Positions 45,277 through 53,073 are shown, counted from the first letter of the stretch. The stretch: 64,000 nt of DNA from Flavobacterium johnsoniae (GCF_001879205.1 NZ_MLFK01000006.1:310001-374000), one strand, 5' to 3'. The notes: generated by a model not told the origin, from the sequence alone. Program-made: numbers and translations.

Positions 45277-45284
45277 TACTTTTG
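45277..45284 (+). promoter_or_regulatory. Promoter -7 element of the PspC gene
   Basis: TACTTTTG matches TAnnTTTG, 72 bases before the PspC start. A degenerate TCCGGAAGTTTCGGAATCGG palindrome lies between them. Confidence 0.4.
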
Positions 45285-45355
45285 TAATAAGAGGAAACTA
45301 AAATCAACCCCGTCCGGAAGTTTCGGAATCGGGATTAAAATCTAAAATATCAAAG

Positions 45356-45583
45356 ATGTCAGCTATTTTAAAACTTAAATTCTTTTTCGAAAAATACGGT
45401 TTTCACGTATCGTCTAGATTGGCAGATAAATTAGGAATGCGAGTAACAAGTGTAAGGTTATTTTTTATCTACATTTCGTTTGTTACGGCTGGTTTAGGAT
45501 TTGGAGTTTATCTTACCCTGGCTTTTTGGATTCGTTTAAAAGATTTAATCAGAGCAAAGAGGACCTCGGTTTTTGATTTGTAA
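45356..45583 (+). CDS. PspC domain membrane protein
   Basis: 75 residues. This is the PspC fold: a short cytoplasmic N-terminal helix (GFHVSSRLADKLGMRVTSVRLFFI) followed by one membrane segment (YISFVTAGLGFGVYLTLAFWI) and a basic tail. PspC proteins sense or respond to membrane stress and bind partner regulators in other bacteria. No pspA or pspB is near, so the role is open. The next terminator is shared with the convergent permease gene. Confidence 0.82.
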   Translation: MSAILKLKFFFEKYGFHVSSRLADKLGMRVTSVRLFFIYISFVTAGLGFGVYLTLAFWIRLKDLIRAKRTSVFDL

Positions 45584-45598
45584 ATAAGAGAACAATAA

Positions 45599-45627
45599 AA
45601 AAGGGATCATAAATTATGATCCCTTTT
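45599..45627. terminator. Bidirectional terminator between PspC gene and permease gene
   Basis: AAGGGATCATAA (45601-45612) pairs with TTATGATCCCTT (45614-45625), with A-run before and T-run after. Confidence 0.9.
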
Positions 45628-45649
45628 GATTTTTTATAAGGTGTGTAAA

Positions 45650-47101
45650 CTATTTTTCCGGATTGTTTAATTTACTGTTTTTCTTACCGTAAACAAAATA
45701 GATAAGTATTCCTAATGCCATCCAGATAACAAGTCTAGCCCAGCTTTCATTTGGTAATGAATACATTAAAGCCAAGCAGATTACAATTCCTGCAATTGGA
45801 ACAAATGGAACCAAAGGAGTTCTAAATGCTCTTGGTGCATCTGGCATTTTTGTTCGCATTACCATAACGCCAACGCAAACTAATACGAATGCCAATAAAG
45901 TTCCGATACTTACCATATGGCCTAAATCACTAACCGGTACAAGACCTGCAAATAAACTAACGAATACTAAGAAGAAAAGATTAGTTTTCCAAGGCGTACG
46001 GAATTTTGCATGAATTTCACTAAAGAAAGAAGGTAATAAACCGTCTTTACTCATTGTATAGAAAACACGGCTTTGTCCCATAAGCATTACTAACATTACA
46101 GATGTATAACCTGCAAGAATTGCAATAATTAAACCTGTTTGTAAAAAGTCGTAACCAGTTACAGCAAATGCAGTCGCAGCTGGTTTAGCATCACCGGCAA
46201 ATTTATAATAAGGTACAAGTCCTGTCATAACGTGAGAGAACAATACATATAATAGAGTACAAATAATTAATGAACCCAGAATACCAATTGGCATCCCTTT
46301 TTGAGGATTTTTAGCTTCTTGTGCAGCTGTAGAAACAGCATCAAAACCAATGAAAGCAAAAAATACAGTTCCGGCTCCGGCAGCAATTCCAGACCATCCA
46401 AATTTTCCGAATACCCCTGTGTTTTCAGGAATATAAGGCGTGTAGTTAGTTGGATCAATAAATTTCCATCCTAATACAATGAAGATAATTACAACAGCCA
46501 CTTTTACAACAACTAGTATATTGTTTATAGTAGCAGATTCTTTTGTTCCTTTAATTAATAATAATGAAAGTAATGAAACGATAAAAATTGCTGGTAAATT
46601 CACAATTCCCCCTTCTATTACAGTACCATTGCTTAACGTTAAAGTTTCCCAGGGAGAGCAAATTAAATCAGGCGGGAGATGAATGTTGAATTTAGCAAGT
46701 AATTCAAGAAGGTATCGAGACCAGCTGACCCCAACGGTTGCGGCTCCTAAAGCATATTCTAAAACTAAATCCCAACCGATAATCCAAGCCATAAATTCTC
46801 CCATAGTGGCATAAGAATAAGTATAAGCACTACCGGCAACAGGTATCATCGAAGCAAATTCAGCATAGCAGAGTCCCGCAAATGCGCATCCTACTGCAGC
46901 TAAAACGAAAGAAATTGTAACGGCAGGACCTGCATGGTCTGCAGCGGCAATTCCTGTTAGCGAAAATAGTCCCGCTCCAATAATTGCTCCAACTCCAAGT
47001 GCAACAAGCGAACGTGAAGATAAGGTTCTTTTTAGTCCTTTCTCAGATTCGGATGCTTCACCAAGCAATACCGAAAGAGGTTTAGTTTTCCAAATTGACA
47101 T
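45650..47101 (-). CDS. Amino acid permease, APC superfamily
   Basis: 483 residues, about 12 to 13 membrane segments. The N-terminal signature VALGVGAIIGAGLFSLTGIA is the substrate- and ion-binding helix of APC transporters. GFDAVSTAAQEAKNPQKGMP is the conserved cytoplasmic loop of the cationic amino acid transporter (CAT/YfnA-like) group. It most likely imports an amino acid with protons; cationic or neutral substrates are both possible. It is monocistronic, with a promoter at 47134-47167. Confidence 0.88.
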   Translation of the reverse strand: MSIWKTKPLSVLLGEASESEKGLKRTLSSRSLVALGVGAIIGAGLFSLTGIAAADHAGPAVTISFVLAAVGCAFAGLCYAEFASMIPVAGSAYTYSYATMGEFMAWIIGWDLVLEYALGAATVGVSWSRYLLELLAKFNIHLPPDLICSPWETLTLSNGTVIEGGIVNLPAIFIVSLLSLLLIKGTKESATINNILVVVKVAVVIIFIVLGWKFIDPTNYTPYIPENTGVFGKFGWSGIAAGAGTVFFAFIGFDAVSTAAQEAKNPQKGMPIGILGSLIICTLLYVLFSHVMTGLVPYYKFAGDAKPAATAFAVTGYDFLQTGLIIAILAGYTSVMLVMLMGQSRVFYTMSKDGLLPSFFSEIHAKFRTPWKTNLFFLVFVSLFAGLVPVSDLGHMVSIGTLLAFVLVCVGVMVMRTKMPDAPRAFRTPLVPFVPIAGIVICLALMYSLPNESWARLVIWMALGILIYFVYGKKNSKLNNPEK

Positions 47102-47133
47102 ACTATAATATTGGTTTATTTGTTATTAAGCTC

Positions 47134-47167
47134 CAAATGTATTGTTTTTTGTAAAAAATAAAAACAA
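47134..47167 (-). promoter_or_regulatory. Promoter of the permease gene
   Basis: On the minus strand TTG (47165-47167), 23-base spacer, then TACATTTG (47134-47141), an exact TAnnTTTG. It lies 33 bases before the ATG. Confidence 0.5.
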
Positions 47168-47375
47168 TTATCATATTTTAAGTTATAAAATATTTAATTT
47201 TTTGAGGAAACGTAAAGCATACATTCTTTGTATGCTGAGATTCATTAATTTAATTGAGGTAAAGCTGCAGTATATGTATTTATTAAGAAAATTCATTTCT
47301 TACTATTTTTCCTAATAAATTAATTTATTTTTCGTTATTTTCGGCTTTTTTGTTCAATTATTATTTTTATTAAAT

Positions 47376-48266
47376 ATGAATTTTAAAGCAGTAAATGAGT
47401 ATTTTAAGTTTACAAAACAACAACGAACGGGGCTTTTTTTGCTTTTTGTTATTATAATTGTATTGCAGCTGTTGTATTTTTTTTTAGATTTTTCAGAACC
47501 AGAAAAGAAGTTTGCTGAAGAGCCTCAATGGCTGTCGCTGCAAACAGAAATAGATAACGCCAAACTCGAAAAAAATAACGAAAAGAATAAGGTGTATACG
47601 TTTAATCCAAATTTTATTTCAGATTATAAAGGATATAAACTGGGAATGTCTGTTCAGGAAATTGATCGTTTATTGGCTTTCAGAAAAGAAAATAAATATG
47701 TAAACTCTGCAGAGGAGTTTCAAAAAGTAACACAAATTTCAGATTCATTATTAAAAGTGCTTTCGCCGCAGTTTAAATTTCCAGATTGGACGCAGCAGAA
47801 AAAGAATGATTTTAAAACAGAGAAAAAAGAATATGTCCCAAAAGTATTCTCTGCTAAAGCAAAAATTGCACTTCTGGATATAAATCAGGCGGCTCAGGAA
47901 GATTTGATTAAAGTATACGGTGTAGGCGAGACATTATCTGCTAGAATATTAAGACAAAAAGAAATTTTAGGAGGATTTGTTTCAATGGAGCAGTTGAAAG
48001 ATGTTTGGGGGCTTTCGCCCGAAGTGATAGTAGAATTAAACAGTCACTTTAAAGTTGTTATTCCTTCCAATTTTAAAAAAATATCCATAAATGATGCTTC
48101 CTTAAAAGAATTATCGCAGTTTCCATATTTTAAATATTCTCTTGCAAAACAAATTGTAACTTATCGAAGTATGAATGGAAATTTTAATAATATTGAGGAT
48201 TTATCAAAAATTAAAGGTTTTCCTGTTGAAAAAGCAAAAATAATTAGTTTATATTTGGAGTTCTAA
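47376..48266 (+). CDS. Helix-hairpin-helix (ComEA-like) membrane-anchored protein
   Basis: 296 residues. One membrane helix (about 19-37, GLFLLFVIIIVLQLLYFFL) near the N-terminus is followed by several helix-hairpin-helix repeats: LDINQAAQEDLIKVYGVGETLSARIL (about 165-190) and ISINDASLKELSQFPYFKYSLAKQIV (about 235-260), plus weaker ones. ComEA proteins bind incoming DNA in natural transformation. Many Bacteroidota carry such proteins without a full competence set, so DNA binding is likely but uptake is not shown. It lies 14 bases before the acyl-CoA dehydrogenase gene and may be co-transcribed. Confidence 0.78.
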   Translation: MNFKAVNEYFKFTKQQRTGLFLLFVIIIVLQLLYFFLDFSEPEKKFAEEPQWLSLQTEIDNAKLEKNNEKNKVYTFNPNFISDYKGYKLGMSVQEIDRLLAFRKENKYVNSAEEFQKVTQISDSLLKVLSPQFKFPDWTQQKKNDFKTEKKEYVPKVFSAKAKIALLDINQAAQEDLIKVYGVGETLSARILRQKEILGGFVSMEQLKDVWGLSPEVIVELNSHFKVVIPSNFKKISINDASLKELSQFPYFKYSLAKQIVTYRSMNGNFNNIEDLSKIKGFPVEKAKIISLYLEF

Positions 48267-48280
48267 AAAATTAGTAAACA

Positions 48281-49423
48281 ATGAATTTTGAATATAACGA
48301 AACGCAGTCGATGATTGCACAATCTATAAAAGAGTTTGCCGAAAAAAATATAAGACCTTATATAATGGAGTGGGATGAGGCACAAATTTTTCCTGTCGAC
48401 TTGTTTAAAAAACTTGGAGAAATGGGATTTATGGGTGTTTTAGTGCCGGAAGAATATGGCGGATCAGGATTGGGTTATCATGAATATATTACCGTGGTTG
48501 AGGAGATTTCAAAAGTAGATCCTTCAATAGGGTTATCTGTGGCAGCTCATAATTCGCTTTGTACTAATCATATCCTGACTTTTGGGAATGAAGATCAAAA
48601 AAAGAAATTTCTGCCAAAACTGGCAACTGCCGAATATATTGGAGCTTGGGGTTTAACAGAACACAATACAGGTTCTGATGCCGGAGGAATGAATACAACA
48701 GCTGTAAAGGATGGGGAATTCTGGATTATTAATGGAGCCAAAAATTTTATTACACATGCAATATCGGGTGATGTTGCAGTTGTAATTGTTCGTACCGGCG
48801 AAAAAGGCGATTCGAAAGGAATGACAGCTTTTGTATTAGAAAAAGGAATGGCGGGATTTTCATCAGGTAAAAAAGAAAATAAATTAGGAATGCGTGCAAG
48901 TGAAACTGCAGAATTGGTTTTTGATAATTGCCGTGTACCTGATGCAAATAGGTTAGGTGAAGTTGGACAGGGATTTGTTCAGGCAATGAAAATTTTAGAT
49001 GGAGGACGAATTTCTATTGGAGCCTTATCATTAGGAATTTCAAAAGGAGCTTACGAAGCAGCATTAAAGTATTCAAAAGAAAGGTATCAGTTTGGTCAGC
49101 CAATTAGTAATTTTCAGGGAATTTCATTTAAACTAGCCGATATGGCAACGGAGATTGAAGCTTCAGAATTGCTTTTGCATAAAGCAGCTTATTTAAAACA
49201 ACAGCATAAACCTGTTACAACATCTGGAGCAATGGCCAAAATGTATGCTTCTGAAGCTTGCGTGAAAATTGCAAATGAAGCAGTGCAAATTCACGGTGGT
49301 TATGGATATACCAAAGATTTTCCTGTTGAGAAATTTTACAGAGATTCTAAATTATGCACTATAGGTGAAGGAACTACAGAAATTCAAAAACTGGTTATTT
49401 CCAGGAATTTATTAAAAGAATAG
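48281..49423 (+). CDS. Acyl-CoA dehydrogenase
   Basis: 380 residues, the normal length. The FAD motif WGLTEHNTGSDAGGM and the C-terminal VQIHGGYGYTKDFPVEKFYRD are typical. The catalytic base is probably the Glu in CTIGEGTTEIQ. It oxidises a short-chain or branched-chain acyl-CoA and passes electrons to ETF; short-chain or butyryl-CoA type is the best guess. The stop is followed by a structured repeat that may end transcription. Confidence 0.9.
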   Translation: MNFEYNETQSMIAQSIKEFAEKNIRPYIMEWDEAQIFPVDLFKKLGEMGFMGVLVPEEYGGSGLGYHEYITVVEEISKVDPSIGLSVAAHNSLCTNHILTFGNEDQKKKFLPKLATAEYIGAWGLTEHNTGSDAGGMNTTAVKDGEFWIINGAKNFITHAISGDVAVVIVRTGEKGDSKGMTAFVLEKGMAGFSSGKKENKLGMRASETAELVFDNCRVPDANRLGEVGQGFVQAMKILDGGRISIGALSLGISKGAYEAALKYSKERYQFGQPISNFQGISFKLADMATEIEASELLLHKAAYLKQQHKPVTTSGAMAKMYASEACVKIANEAVQIHGGYGYTKDFPVEKFYRDSKLCTIGEGTTEIQKLVISRNLLKE

Positions 49424-49426
49424 TTT

Positions 49427-49558
49427 GGGCGTGCCCATAAAAACAAAAGCATTCAGCAAACGTTGAGTGGCTTTTGTTTTTATGGTCGGGCTTTTCACTC
49501 CAATCTTTTTGTTTTTAAAGAAAAAAACAAAAAGGATTTCCGTTGCAATCCCTCACGC
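49427..49558. repeat. Structured intergenic element with two hairpins (GGGCGTGCCC ... GGTCGGGC ... CCTCACGC type)
   Basis: It starts GGGCGTGCCC, then has a perfect 16-bp inverted repeat: CCATAAAAACAAAAGC (49435-49450) with GCTTTTGTTTTTATGG (49470-49485). GGTCGGGCTTTTCACTCC follows, then a second 12-bp inverted repeat CTTTTTGTTTTT / AAAAACAAAAAG (49505-49534), and GGATTTCCGTTGCAATCCCT to the end. This order of blocks recurs in many Bacteroidota intergenic regions, from memory. It follows a gene stop and may act as a terminator or be a small structured RNA. Confidence 0.6.
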
Positions 49559-49623
49559 ACACATAAAAAACGATTTTATTAAAATTATTTACAATTTATA
49601 AGTCATATTTAATAATTAATTTT

Positions 49624-49652
49624 TACATTTGCAGCCTTAACGAGAGGAGGTG
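49624..49652 (+). promoter_or_regulatory. rpsU promoter -7 element and strong Shine-Dalgarno
   Basis: TACATTTG (49624-49631) matches TAnnTTTG. Only 14 bases later comes AGGAGGTG (49645-49652), a full anti-Shine-Dalgarno complement, 8 bases before the rpsU ATG. Nearly all other genes here lack such a site. In Flavobacterium the anti-Shine-Dalgarno end of 16S rRNA is normally held by bS21, so a strong site on the bS21 mRNA fits autoregulation. Confidence 0.75.
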
Positions 49653-49660
49653 TCTATATT

Positions 49661-49855
49661 ATGTTAATTATACCAATTAAAGACGGAGAAAATATCGATA
49701 GAGCATTAAAGCGCTATAAAAGAAAATTTGATAAAACAGGAACTGTTCGTCAATTAAGAGCGCGTACTGCTTTTATTAAGCCTTCTGTTGTAAAAAGAGC
49801 TCAAATTCAAAAAGCTGCTTACATCCAAACTTTGAAAGATAGTTTAGAAAGTTAG
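49661..49855 (+). CDS. rpsU: Ribosomal protein bS21
   Basis: 64 residues, with the family core DRALKRYKRKFDKTGTVRQLR and a Lys/Arg-rich C-terminal part. It sits near the 3' end of 16S rRNA in the small subunit. In Bacteroidota it helps hide the anti-Shine-Dalgarno sequence, which explains why these genes rarely use such sites. Its own mRNA carries a strong one (AGGAGGTG). A terminator follows directly, so it is transcribed mainly alone, ahead of the recombinase gene. Confidence 0.95.
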   Translation: MLIIPIKDGENIDRALKRYKRKFDKTGTVRQLRARTAFIKPSVVKRAQIQKAAYIQTLKDSLES

Positions 49856-49878
49856 TATTTCGCTTTTCAAAAATAATT

Positions 49879-49925
49879 ACCGTTAGTCATCAAAAAGTTT
49901 TAACTTTGATGCTAACGGTTTTTTG
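49879..49925 (+). terminator. rpsU terminator
   Basis: ACCGTTAGTCATCAAAAAG (49879-49897) pairs with CTTTGATGCTAACGGT (49904-49919), with a one-base bulge; a T-run follows. Confidence 0.88.
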
Positions 49926-49987
49926 TTTTTATAATCTTACGTAAATGTTTTACTTATATATAAAGGTAAATCAAAATTAACTTTCTT

Positions 49988-50881
49988 ATGCAATCTAATA
50001 AAGAAGCCTTTCGTGATTATTTGCAGCTGGAAAAAAAATATTCTCCACATACGGTTAATGCTTATTTGAAAGATGTTGAGTCGTTCGAGGAGTTTAACAA
50101 AACTCGTTTTGAACAGGATGGTGTGGAAAAGGTAAATTACAGCCAGATTAGAAGCTGGATTGTTTCTTTGGTAGATAATGAAATTTCTAATGTTTCGGTA
50201 AATAGGAAAATGGCTTCGTTAAAGGCTTTTTATAAATTTCTTTTGAAGATAAAGCAAATAGAGGTTAATCCGATGTTGAAACATAAATCGCTTAAAACTC
50301 CTAAAATTATTCAGATTCCTTTTTCGGAGAAAGAAGTAAATGATTTGATGCTGGGGGTGGATTCTCCGTTTGGATTTGAAGAGGTGAGGGATAAGCTTAT
50401 TGTGGATCTTTTTTATACCACGGGAATGCGTCGCGCAGAATTGATTGGTTTGATGTTGAGGAATGTTGATTTGTCTTCGAATGTAATTAAGGTTTTGGGA
50501 AAAAGAAATAAAGAGCGCATTATGCCGCTTCTGTCTGTTGTTGCGGGTCAGATTGATTTGTATTTAAAAGAAAGATCTGGGCTTGAAGAAATTCGTGATT
50601 CGGATTATTTTTTTATTTCGAAAAAAGGGTTAAAATTGAGTGAATCTTTTGTGTATCGATTAATAAATTCTTACTTTAGTAGGGTCTCTGAGAAAGTAAA
50701 AAAAAGTCCGCATGTGCTTAGGCATACATTTGCGACTCATTTATTAAATAACGGAGCAGATTTAAATTCAGTTAAAGAATTATTAGGACATTCGAGTTTG
50801 GCATCTACGCAGGTTTATACTCATAATAGTTTAGCGGAGCTTAAAAAAGTGTATTCTGATGCGCATCCAAGAAATAAATAG
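49988..50881 (+). CDS. xerC: Tyrosine recombinase, XerC type
   Basis: 297 residues. The N-terminal core-binding domain covers about 1-95. The catalytic set is complete: Arg148 in TTGMRRAEL, Lys172 in GKRNKER, His242 and Arg245 in HVLRHTFATH, His268 in LLGHSS and the nucleophile Tyr277 in QVYTH. Length and motifs fit the XerC/XerD chromosome-dimer resolution enzymes rather than a phage or island integrase, and no attachment site or mobile cargo is near. The order rpsU, recombinase, hpf is, as far as I recall, typical of Flavobacteriia, which supports a housekeeping role. Confidence 0.85.
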   Translation: MQSNKEAFRDYLQLEKKYSPHTVNAYLKDVESFEEFNKTRFEQDGVEKVNYSQIRSWIVSLVDNEISNVSVNRKMASLKAFYKFLLKIKQIEVNPMLKHKSLKTPKIIQIPFSEKEVNDLMLGVDSPFGFEEVRDKLIVDLFYTTGMRRAELIGLMLRNVDLSSNVIKVLGKRNKERIMPLLSVVAGQIDLYLKERSGLEEIRDSDYFFISKKGLKLSESFVYRLINSYFSRVSEKVKKSPHVLRHTFATHLLNNGADLNSVKELLGHSSLASTQVYTHNSLAELKKVYSDAHPRNK

Positions 50882-50915
50882 TAATTCTGAAATGTTTAAC
50901 CCTAAAATTATTATT

Positions 50916-51218
50916 ATGAAGGTAGATGTTCATGCAGTTAACTTTACTGTTGATAGAAAATTGGTGGATTTTATTCAGGAAAGAATGGATAAGCTTGAAA
51001 AGTACTATGATCGAGTTGTTTCGGCAGATGTTTTTCTGAAGGTGGAGAGAACAAGTGATAAGGAGAATAAGGCAGTAGAGATTAAGATTAATGTTCCGGG
51101 AGATGAATTTTTGGTTAAAAAGCAGTGTAAATCATTCGAAGAGGCTGTAGAGCTTTCGGCAGAATCGCTAGAACGTTTGCTGGTAAAAAGGAAAGAAAAA
51201 ATAAGAGCACACATATAA
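50916..51218 (+). CDS. hpf: Ribosome hibernation promoting factor HPF/RaiA family
   Basis: 100 residues from the ATG at 50916. An earlier in-frame start inside the recombinase gene would add 19 unconserved residues. The core MKVDVHAVNFTVDRKLVDFI, then DKLEKYYDRVVSADVFLKVE, is the short HPF domain; the long-form C-terminal dimerisation domain is absent. It binds the decoding site of idle ribosomes in stationary phase. It lies 34 bases after the recombinase stop and just before the tRNA-tuf promoter. Confidence 0.88.
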   Translation: MKVDVHAVNFTVDRKLVDFIQERMDKLEKYYDRVVSADVFLKVERTSDKENKAVEIKINVPGDEFLVKKQCKSFEEAVELSAESLERLLVKRKEKIRAHI

Positions 51219-51241
51219 TTGAAATTTTTTTTAAAAAATGT

Positions 51242-51271
51242 TTTGATTAAAAGATAAAATAGCTACATTTG
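51242..51271 (+). promoter_or_regulatory. Promoter of the tRNA-tuf-rpo cluster
   Basis: TTTG (51242-51245), 18-base spacer, then TACATTTG (51264-51271). It matches both Flavobacterium consensus elements and is the best promoter in the window. A hairpin with a GAAA loop begins two bases later. Confidence 0.8.
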
Positions 51272-51272
51272 C

Positions 51273-51300
51273 AGTCCGTTAGAAATAGCGGACTTTTTTA
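51273..51300 (+). terminator. Terminator-like hairpin at the expected 5' end of the tRNA-tuf transcript
   Basis: AGTCCGTTA (51273-51281), loop GAAA, TAGCGGACT (51286-51294), nine pairs with one G-U, followed by TTTTTTA. In shape it is an intrinsic terminator, but it starts where transcription should begin, so it may instead protect the 5' end or be a processing signal. It ends nine bases before the first tRNA. Confidence 0.6.
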
Positions 51301-51308
51301 ATGCAATT

Positions 51309-51382
51309 GCCGATGTAGCTCAGCTGGCTAGAGCAGCTGATTTGTAATCAGCAGGTCGTGGGTTCGAGTCCCTCTATCGGCT
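51309..51382 (+). tRNA. tRNA-Thr (TGT)
   Basis: 74 bases. The acceptor stem GCCGATG pairs with TATCGGC. The anticodon stem GCTGA / TCAGC encloses the loop TTTGTAA, giving anticodon TGT for Thr. The T-arm is GGGTTCGAGTCCC. CCA is not encoded. Confidence 0.96.
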
Positions 51383-51391
51383 CAAAAATAA

Positions 51392-51424
51392 GTTTCAAAT
51401 GCGATTTGAAACAGGTTCTTTAAA
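51392..51424 (+). promoter_or_regulatory. Hairpin and boxA-like sequence between tRNA-Thr and tRNA-Tyr
   Basis: GTTTCAAAT (51392-51400), GCG, ATTTGAAAC (51404-51412) forms a 9-bp hairpin, likely a processing site. GGTTCTTTAAA (51414-51424) resembles boxA, the NusB/NusE antitermination signal (TGCTCTTTAACA in E. coli). The boxA reading is a suggestion. Confidence 0.4.
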
Positions 51425-51445
51425 AGATTGAAATTTAGGAAATTA

Positions 51446-51526
51446 GGGGAGATACTCAAGCGGCCAACGAGGGCAGACTGTAAATCTGCTGTGTGAACTT
51501 CGCAGGTTCGAATCCTGCTCTCCCCA
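51446..51526 (+). tRNA. tRNA-Tyr (GTA)
   Basis: 81 bases with the long variable arm expected for class II tRNA-Tyr. The acceptor stem GGGGAGA pairs with TCTCCCC. The anticodon stem GCAGA / TCTGC encloses CTGTAAA, anticodon GTA. The discriminator is A and CCA is not encoded. Confidence 0.96.
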
Positions 51527-51540
51527 CAAAAAAAAGAAGG

Positions 51541-51605
51541 TGAGGTTTTAGGTTTTAGATTTTCAAAAATCTGAAATCTAAATTCAAAAATCTAAAATCA
51601 GAACT
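51541..51605. repeat. AATCTAAAAT dispersed repeat between tRNA-Tyr and tRNA-Thr
   Basis: TTTTAGATTTT faces AAAATCTAAAATC, with ATCTGAAATCTAAATTCAAA between. The right half is nearly identical to 20341-20370 before hemL. It lies inside a polycistronic tRNA unit, so it would be transcribed and probably cut out. Confidence 0.65.
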
Positions 51606-51609
51606 CTCT

Positions 51610-51681
51610 GCCGGTGTAGCTCAGGGGTAGAGTGCTTCCTTGGTAAGGAAGAGGTCTCGGGTTCAAATCCCGACATTGGCT
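51610..51681 (+). tRNA. tRNA-Thr (GGT)
   Basis: 72 bases. The acceptor stem GCCGGTG pairs with CATTGGC, with two G-U pairs. The anticodon stem CTTCC / GGAAG encloses TTGGTAA, anticodon GGT for Thr. CCA is not encoded. Together with the TGT tRNA it covers most Thr codons. Confidence 0.96.
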
Positions 51682-51736
51682 CAAGTAAGTAGGAAATTGA
51701 AAATTAATATATAACTAAGATTAAAAATTAAGTAAA

Positions 51737-52924
51737 ATGGCAAAGGAGAATTTTAATCGTTCCAAACCGCACTTAAACATAGGTACAATTGGACACGTAG
51801 ATCACGGAAAAACTACATTAACTGCTGCAATTACAAAAGTATTGTCAGATGCTGGTTACTGTCAAGCAAAATCGTTTGATCAAATCGATAACGCTCCAGA
51901 GGAGAAAGAAAGAGGTATTACTATTAATACATCACACGTAGAGTATGAAACTGCTAACCGTCACTACGCTCACGTTGACTGTCCTGGTCACGCGGATTAC
52001 GTAAAGAACATGGTTACTGGAGCTGCTCAAATGGACGGAGCTATCTTAGTAGTTGCTGCTACAGATGGTCCAATGCCACAAACTCGTGAGCACATCCTTT
52101 TAGGACGTCAGGTTGGTATTCCAAGAATCGTTGTTTTCATGAACAAAGTGGATATGGTTGATGATGCTGAGTTGTTAGAGCTTGTTGAAATGGAAATTAG
52201 AGATTTATTATCTTTCTACGAATATGATGGAGATAATGGTCCTGTAGTTCAAGGTTCTGCTTTAGGAGGATTGAATAACGATCCTGCTTGGGTTCCTAAA
52301 ATTATTGAATTAATGGAAGCTGTTGATGCTTGGATCGAAGAGCCAGTGCGTGACGTAGCTAAACCATTCTTGATGCCAGTTGAGGACGTATTTACAATTA
52401 CAGGTCGTGGAACTGTTGCTACAGGTCGTATCGAAACTGGAGTTGCTAACACTGGAGATCCTGTTGAAATCATTGGTATGGGAGCTGAAAAATTAACTTC
52501 TACTATTACAGGAGTTGAGATGTTCCGTAAAATCCTTGATAGAGGTGAAGCTGGAGATAACGTAGGTTTATTGTTAAGAGGTATTGATAAAGCTGATATC
52601 AAAAGAGGTATGGTTATTATTAAGCCAGGTTCAGTAAAACCACACGCTAAATTCAAAGCTGAGGTTTATATCTTGAAAAAAGAAGAAGGTGGACGTCACA
52701 CTCCATTCCACAATAACTACCGTCCACAGTTCTACGTACGTACAACTGACGTAACAGGAGTTATTTCTTTACCAGCAGGTGTAGAGATGGTAATGCCAGG
52801 TGATAACTTAACTATTGAAGTTGCTTTATTAAGCCCAATCGCTATGAACGTAGGTTTACGTTTCGCTATCCGTGAGGGTGGTAGAACAGTTGGTGCTGGT
52901 CAGGTTACTGAAATCGTAGAGTAA
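51737..52924 (+). CDS. tuf: Translation elongation factor EF-Tu
   Basis: 395 residues, the normal length. GTPase motifs are GHVDHGKTT (G1), [12 protein letters not shown] (G2), DCPGHADY (G3), NKVD (G4) and SALGG (G5). It carries aminoacyl-tRNA to the ribosome. Codon choice is restricted and optimal for the genome (many TTA, GGT and CGT codons), as for a very highly expressed gene. It lies between the Thr tRNA and the Trp tRNA in one transcription unit, as in the classical tufB cluster. Confidence 0.98.
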   Translation: MAKENFNRSKPHLNIGTIGHVDHGKTTLTAAITKVLSDAGYCQAKSFDQIDNAPEEKERGITINTSHVEYETANRHYAHVDCPGHADYVKNMVTGAAQMDGAILVVAATDGPMPQTREHILLGRQVGIPRIVVFMNKVDMVDDAELLELVEMEIRDLLSFYEYDGDNGPVVQGSALGGLNNDPAWVPKIIELMEAVDAWIEEPVRDVAKPFLMPVEDVFTITGRGTVATGRIETGVANTGDPVEIIGMGAEKLTSTITGVEMFRKILDRGEAGDNVGLLLRGIDKADIKRGMVIIKPGSVKPHAKFKAEVYILKKEEGGRHTPFHNNYRPQFYVRTTDVTGVISLPAGVEMVMPGDNLTIEVALLSPIAMNVGLRFAIREGGRTVGAGQVTEIVE

Positions 52925-52942
52925 TTCTATAAATAATAAAAA

Positions 52943-52980
52943 AAAGCCAGTTGATTTTCTTAACTGAAGTCACTGGCTTT
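52943..52980 (+). terminator. Hairpin between tuf and tRNA-Trp
   Basis: AAAGCCAGT (52943-52951) pairs with ACTGGCTTT (52972-52980) over a 20-base loop. Only a short T-run belongs to the 3' arm, so it is a partial terminator or a processing site that lowers expression of the secE-nusG-rpl part relative to tuf. Confidence 0.6.
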
Positions 52981-52984
52981 AATT

Positions 52985-53055
52985 ACGGGCGTAGTTCAAG
53001 GGTAGAATAGCGGTCTCCAAAACCGTTGATGGGGGTTCGAATCCCTCCGCCCGTG
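52985..53055 (+). tRNA. tRNA-Trp (CCA)
   Basis: 71 bases. The acceptor stem ACGGGCG pairs with CGCCCGT. The anticodon loop CTCCAAA gives anticodon CCA for Trp. The discriminator is G. It lies between tuf and secE. Confidence 0.96.
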
Positions 53056-53073
53056 CAATAAAAAATATATCAA

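Noticed and set aside
49988..50881. Integrase of a mobile island
   Set aside because: Although tRNA genes follow, the protein fits XerC/XerD, the tRNAs are intact, no attachment repeat is seen, and the surrounding genes are core housekeeping genes.
51005..51214. Minus-strand frame opposite hpf
   Set aside because: Ser-rich shadow of the hpf codon pattern; no evidence of a gene.
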